From JBLNBN01 sp050260015 (GTDB lineage Bacteria; Bacteroidota; Ignavibacteria; Kapaibacteriales; UBA2268): 13,289 nucleotides of DNA. The notes beneath the pieces are model-generated. The model ran no database searches. It saw only the letters and a list, made by a program, of their open reading frames with translations, and had not been told where the DNA came from. Both the position numbers and the translations under genes were made by a program. Positions 11,038 to 13,289 of the stretch are shown here, piece after piece (position 1 is the first letter of the stretch; each line of letters opens with the position of its first letter). The stretch spans positions 1 through 13,289 of the forward strand of contig JBLNBN010000004.1 in the NCBI GenBank assembly GCA_050260015.1. Direction: 5' to 3'.

Positions 11038-13083
11038 ATGAACCGATTCAAATTAAACTCCAACTATAAGCCCAGCGGCGATCAACCTCGCGCCATTCAA
11101 GAACTTAACGAAGGAATTTTGCGTGGGGATAAATTCCAGACGTTGCTCGGCGTAACGGGCTCCGGCAAGACTTTTACAATATCGAACGTAATCGAACAGG
11201 TTCAGAAGCCGACACTAATAATTTCGCCTAACAAGACGCTCGCGGCGCAGCTCTACGGGGAGTTTAAGGGGTTTTTCCCCGAGAACGCAGTAGAGTACTT
11301 TATATCCTACTACGATTATTACCAACCCGAAGCATATATAGTAACAAGCGACACCTACATTGAGAAGGACTTTTCGATTAACGACGAAATAGACCGGCTG
11401 CGGCTTAAGGCCACGAGCAGCCTGGTGGGCGGAAGGCGGGACGTGATAGTTATCGCTTCGGTTAGCTGCATTTATTCAATCGGTAAGAAAGAGGACTTTA
11501 TTAATCATCTCTTCCCGATTCGCGTCGGCATGCAGATACCCCGGCAAAAGCTGCTCTACAAGCTATCGGACCTTCATTACAGCCGCAACGATATCGACTT
11601 TTCACGAGGAACGTTCCGCGTACGCGGGGACGTTATCGATGTTGTTCCGGCTTATGAAACTTCTACTGGCGTAAGGCTTGAGATGTTCGGCGACGAGATA
11701 GAAAAGATATCCACCATCAACGTGCTGACGGGCAAAGTATTAGAATCTATGGAGGAGCTCACTATCTACCCTGCGAAGCTATTCGTAACGAGCGAGGCAA
11801 ACCTGCAGCGCGCAATGGGAGCGATCCGCGACGAGCTATACTGGCGGCTGAAGGAATTGCGCGAGGAAGGAAAATTAGTCGAGGCGCAACGGCTCGAGCA
11901 GCGCACCCTGTTTGATTTAGAAATGATGAAGGAAGTGGGCTACTGCTCGGGTATAGAGAACTACTCGATGCACCTTTCGGGGCGCGAATTCGGCGAGCGA
12001 CCGAATACGATAATAGATTTCTTTCCGGACGATTTCTTATTGGTTATAGACGAGAGCCACGTAACCGTGCCGCAATTGCGGGCTATGTACAACGGCGACC
12101 GCTCGCGCAAGACTACGCTTGTCGAGCACGGATTTCGCCTGCCCTCTGCGATAGAGAATCGTCCTATGAAGTTCGAGGAGACGGAATCGATGATAAATCA
12201 ATGCATCTACGTCAGCGCGACGCCCGGCCCATACGAGCTTGAGAAATGCGAAGGCGTCGTCGTCGAGCAGGTTATCCGGCCCACCGGGCTCCTGGATCCC
12301 GAGATTAGCGTGCGTCCTATCAAGAATCAAATTGACGACCTGATTCATGAGATAAGGAAAAGAATTGCCAAGCATGAACGCATACTTGTAACTACGCTAA
12401 CCAAGAGAATGGCGGAGGACCTCTCCGAGTACCTGCAGAATCTAAAGATGAAGGTAGCGTACATCCACTCGGATATTGATTCGCTCGCACGAATAGATAT
12501 CATAAGGAACTTCCGGCTGGGGGATTCGGACGTGCTGGTCGGGGTTAACCTGTTGCGCGAGGGACTGGACTTGCCGGAGGTATCGCTTGTGGCGGTGCTC
12601 GACGCCGATAAGGAAGGTTTTTTAAGAAGCGAACGATCTCTACTGCAGATAGCCGGCAGGACGGCGCGAAACGTCGAAGGGCTGGTTATTTTCTACGCGG
12701 ACAATATTACGCGCTCAATGCAGGCCGTAATAGATGAGACGAACAGAAGGCGCGCCCTGCAAATCGAGTATAATACGGAACATGGGATCAATCCCAAGAC
12801 GGTATATAAATCGATCGAGGAAATCCTCAGCTCGACCTCCATCGCGGACGTACATACTGCGCACCAGAAGACAAAGAACGAGTACTACGAAGCGAAAGCC
12901 GCCAGGAAGGTCTCGGAGCCTCTAACGGAGTATTTATCATACGAACAGAGGGACGAGCTAATCGCCCAGCTAACCGAGGAAATGAAACGCTCGGCTAAGG
13001 ATCTCGATTTCGAGCGCGCGGCGGAGCTACGCGACGAAGTGGAAGCGCTACGCGCCAAGCAGGCTACGGCCAAGCGAAGCTAA
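11038..13083 (+). CDS. uvrB: Excinuclease ABC subunit B (UvrB)
   Basis: UvrB is the helicase-like subunit of nucleotide excision repair that receives damaged DNA from UvrA, verifies the lesion and recruits UvrC. The 681-residue product is full length. It has Walker A GVTGSGKT (38-45), the DNA-clamping beta-hairpin YYDYYQPEAYIVTSDTYIEK (91-110), the Walker B-type motif VIDESH (336-341), and SATPGPYE. Helicase motifs V and VI are GVNLLREGLDLPEVSLVAVLD and QIAGRTARN. The C-terminal UVR motif lies at about 639-672 (ELIAQLTEEMKRSAKDLDFE...AAELRDE), which contacts UvrA and UvrC. The start is supported by GGTGGGA just before the ATG. The gene stands alone, ends in a bidirectional terminator, and lies about 6.3 kb from uvrA. 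No LexA-type operator was recognised in the 118-base upstream region. Confidence 0.97.
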   Translation: MNRFKLNSNYKPSGDQPRAIQELNEGILRGDKFQTLLGVTGSGKTFTISNVIEQVQKPTLIISPNKTLAAQLYGEFKGFFPENAVEYFISYYDYYQPEAYIVTSDTYIEKDFSINDEIDRLRLKATSSLVGGRRDVIVIASVSCIYSIGKKEDFINHLFPIRVGMQIPRQKLLYKLSDLHYSRNDIDFSRGTFRVRGDVIDVVPAYETSTGVRLEMFGDEIEKISTINVLTGKVLESMEELTIYPAKLFVTSEANLQRAMGAIRDELYWRLKELREEGKLVEAQRLEQRTLFDLEMMKEVGYCSGIENYSMHLSGREFGERPNTIIDFFPDDFLLVIDESHVTVPQLRAMYNGDRSRKTTLVEHGFRLPSAIENRPMKFEETESMINQCIYVSATPGPYELEKCEGVVVEQVIRPTGLLDPEISVRPIKNQIDDLIHEIRKRIAKHERILVTTLTKRMAEDLSEYLQNLKMKVAYIHSDIDSLARIDIIRNFRLGDSDVLVGVNLLREGLDLPEVSLVAVLDADKEGFLRSERSLLQIAGRTARNVEGLVIFYADNITRSMQAVIDETNRRRALQIEYNTEHGINPKTVYKSIEEILSSTSIADVHTAHQKTKNEYYEAKAARKVSEPLTEYLSYEQRDELIAQLTEEMKRSAKDLDFERAAELRDEVEALRAKQATAKRS

Positions 13084-13108
13084 AATTATCTTAAATGTAA
13101 TTTATTAA

Positions 13109-13139
13109 AACAAAGGCGGCCTTTCGGACCGCCTTTGTT
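13109..13139. terminator. Bidirectional intrinsic terminator between uvrB and the right-edge gene
   Basis: AACAAAGGCGG (13109-13119) and CCGCCTTTGTT (13129-13139) form an 11-bp perfect stem with a 9-base loop. The arms carry A-rich and T-rich ends, so either strand ends in a modest T-rich tail. The hairpin sits between two convergent stop codons, 26 bases after uvrB and 18 bases from the minus-strand stop. Confidence 0.85.
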
Positions 13140-13156
13140 ATTTCTTTAAAACGCTT

Positions 13157-13289
13157 CTACTCGGCCTTCACGAAGGCGACGGCTCTCATATCGTTACCGG
13201 AAACGACGACGAGGCGATAGGCTCCCGCCGAGAGGCGCGAAACGTCGATCGTCGCGACGGCCCGGCCTGCGCCAAGCTCGCGGGTCCCG
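13157..13289 (-). CDS. 3' end of a secreted protein with a type IX secretion sorting domain (partial)
   Basis: On the minus strand an open frame enters from the window edge and ends at TAG (13157-13159). It gives 43 residues ending TIDVSRLSAGAYRLVVVSGN...AVAFVKAE. The pattern IDVS-x-L-x-AG-x-Y-x-L-x-V, then a hydrophilic turn and a final strand with FVK, is the C-terminal beta-sandwich signal of the type A sorting domain that directs proteins to the type IX secretion system. The body of the protein lies outside the window, so its function is unknown. The domain is confined to Bacteroidota and related FCB phyla, which is the best taxonomic clue here. Domain identity is read from the pattern alone. 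Confidence 0.75.
   Translation of the reverse strand, partial: GTRELGAGRAVATIDVSRLSAGAYRLVVVSGNDMRAVAFVKAE

Overview
The window looks like ordinary chromosome from a member of the FCB group (Bacteroidota, Ignavibacteriota, Chlorobiota, Kapabacteria and relatives). Three things point there. The gene at the right edge ends in what reads as a type IX secretion sorting domain. The gene order rplM-rpsI-rpsB-tsf-pyrH-frr is common in those phyla. Four independent upstream regions carry a Bacteroidota-type promoter, TT(T)G then exactly 20 bases then TAnnTTTG. Strong Shine-Dalgarno sequences before several genes argue against a typical Bacteroidia or Flavobacteriia genome and fit a deeper branch, but the phylum is inference.

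Layout from left to right. The 3' end of a possible outer-membrane barrel gene (+, 1-120) converges on an AT-rich lipoprotein gene with an IPT/TIG domain (-, 277-1089). Then come about 600 bases without a gene, filled with palindromic repeats. Next on the minus strand are tRNA-Cys (1696-1766) and uvrA (1797-4754). Divergent from uvrA is the translation cluster on the plus strand: rplM, rpsI, rpsB, tsf, pyrH, frr (4889-9182), closed by an intrinsic terminator. A lipid-anchored thioredoxin-fold protein follows (9281-9802), then about 350 bases of further palindromic repeats. A minus-strand M50-like membrane metallopeptidase (10158-10919) is divergent from uvrB (11038-13083). A bidirectional terminator separates uvrB from the minus-strand 3' end of a secreted-protein gene (13157-13289).

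The central cluster supplies ribosomal proteins L13, S9 and S2, elongation factor Ts, UMP kinase and ribosome recycling factor. UvrA and UvrB are two subunits of nucleotide excision repair and here bracket that cluster in separate transcription units.

No new defence system, mobile element or CRISPR array is visible. The unexplained signals are in non-coding DNA. They are a pseudoknot-capable leader before rpsB, a hairpin near the predicted 5' end of the rplM transcript, a tRNA promoter inside the end of uvrA, a uvrA start almost at its predicted transcription start, and a family of small hairpin repeats whose stems change in a compensating way.
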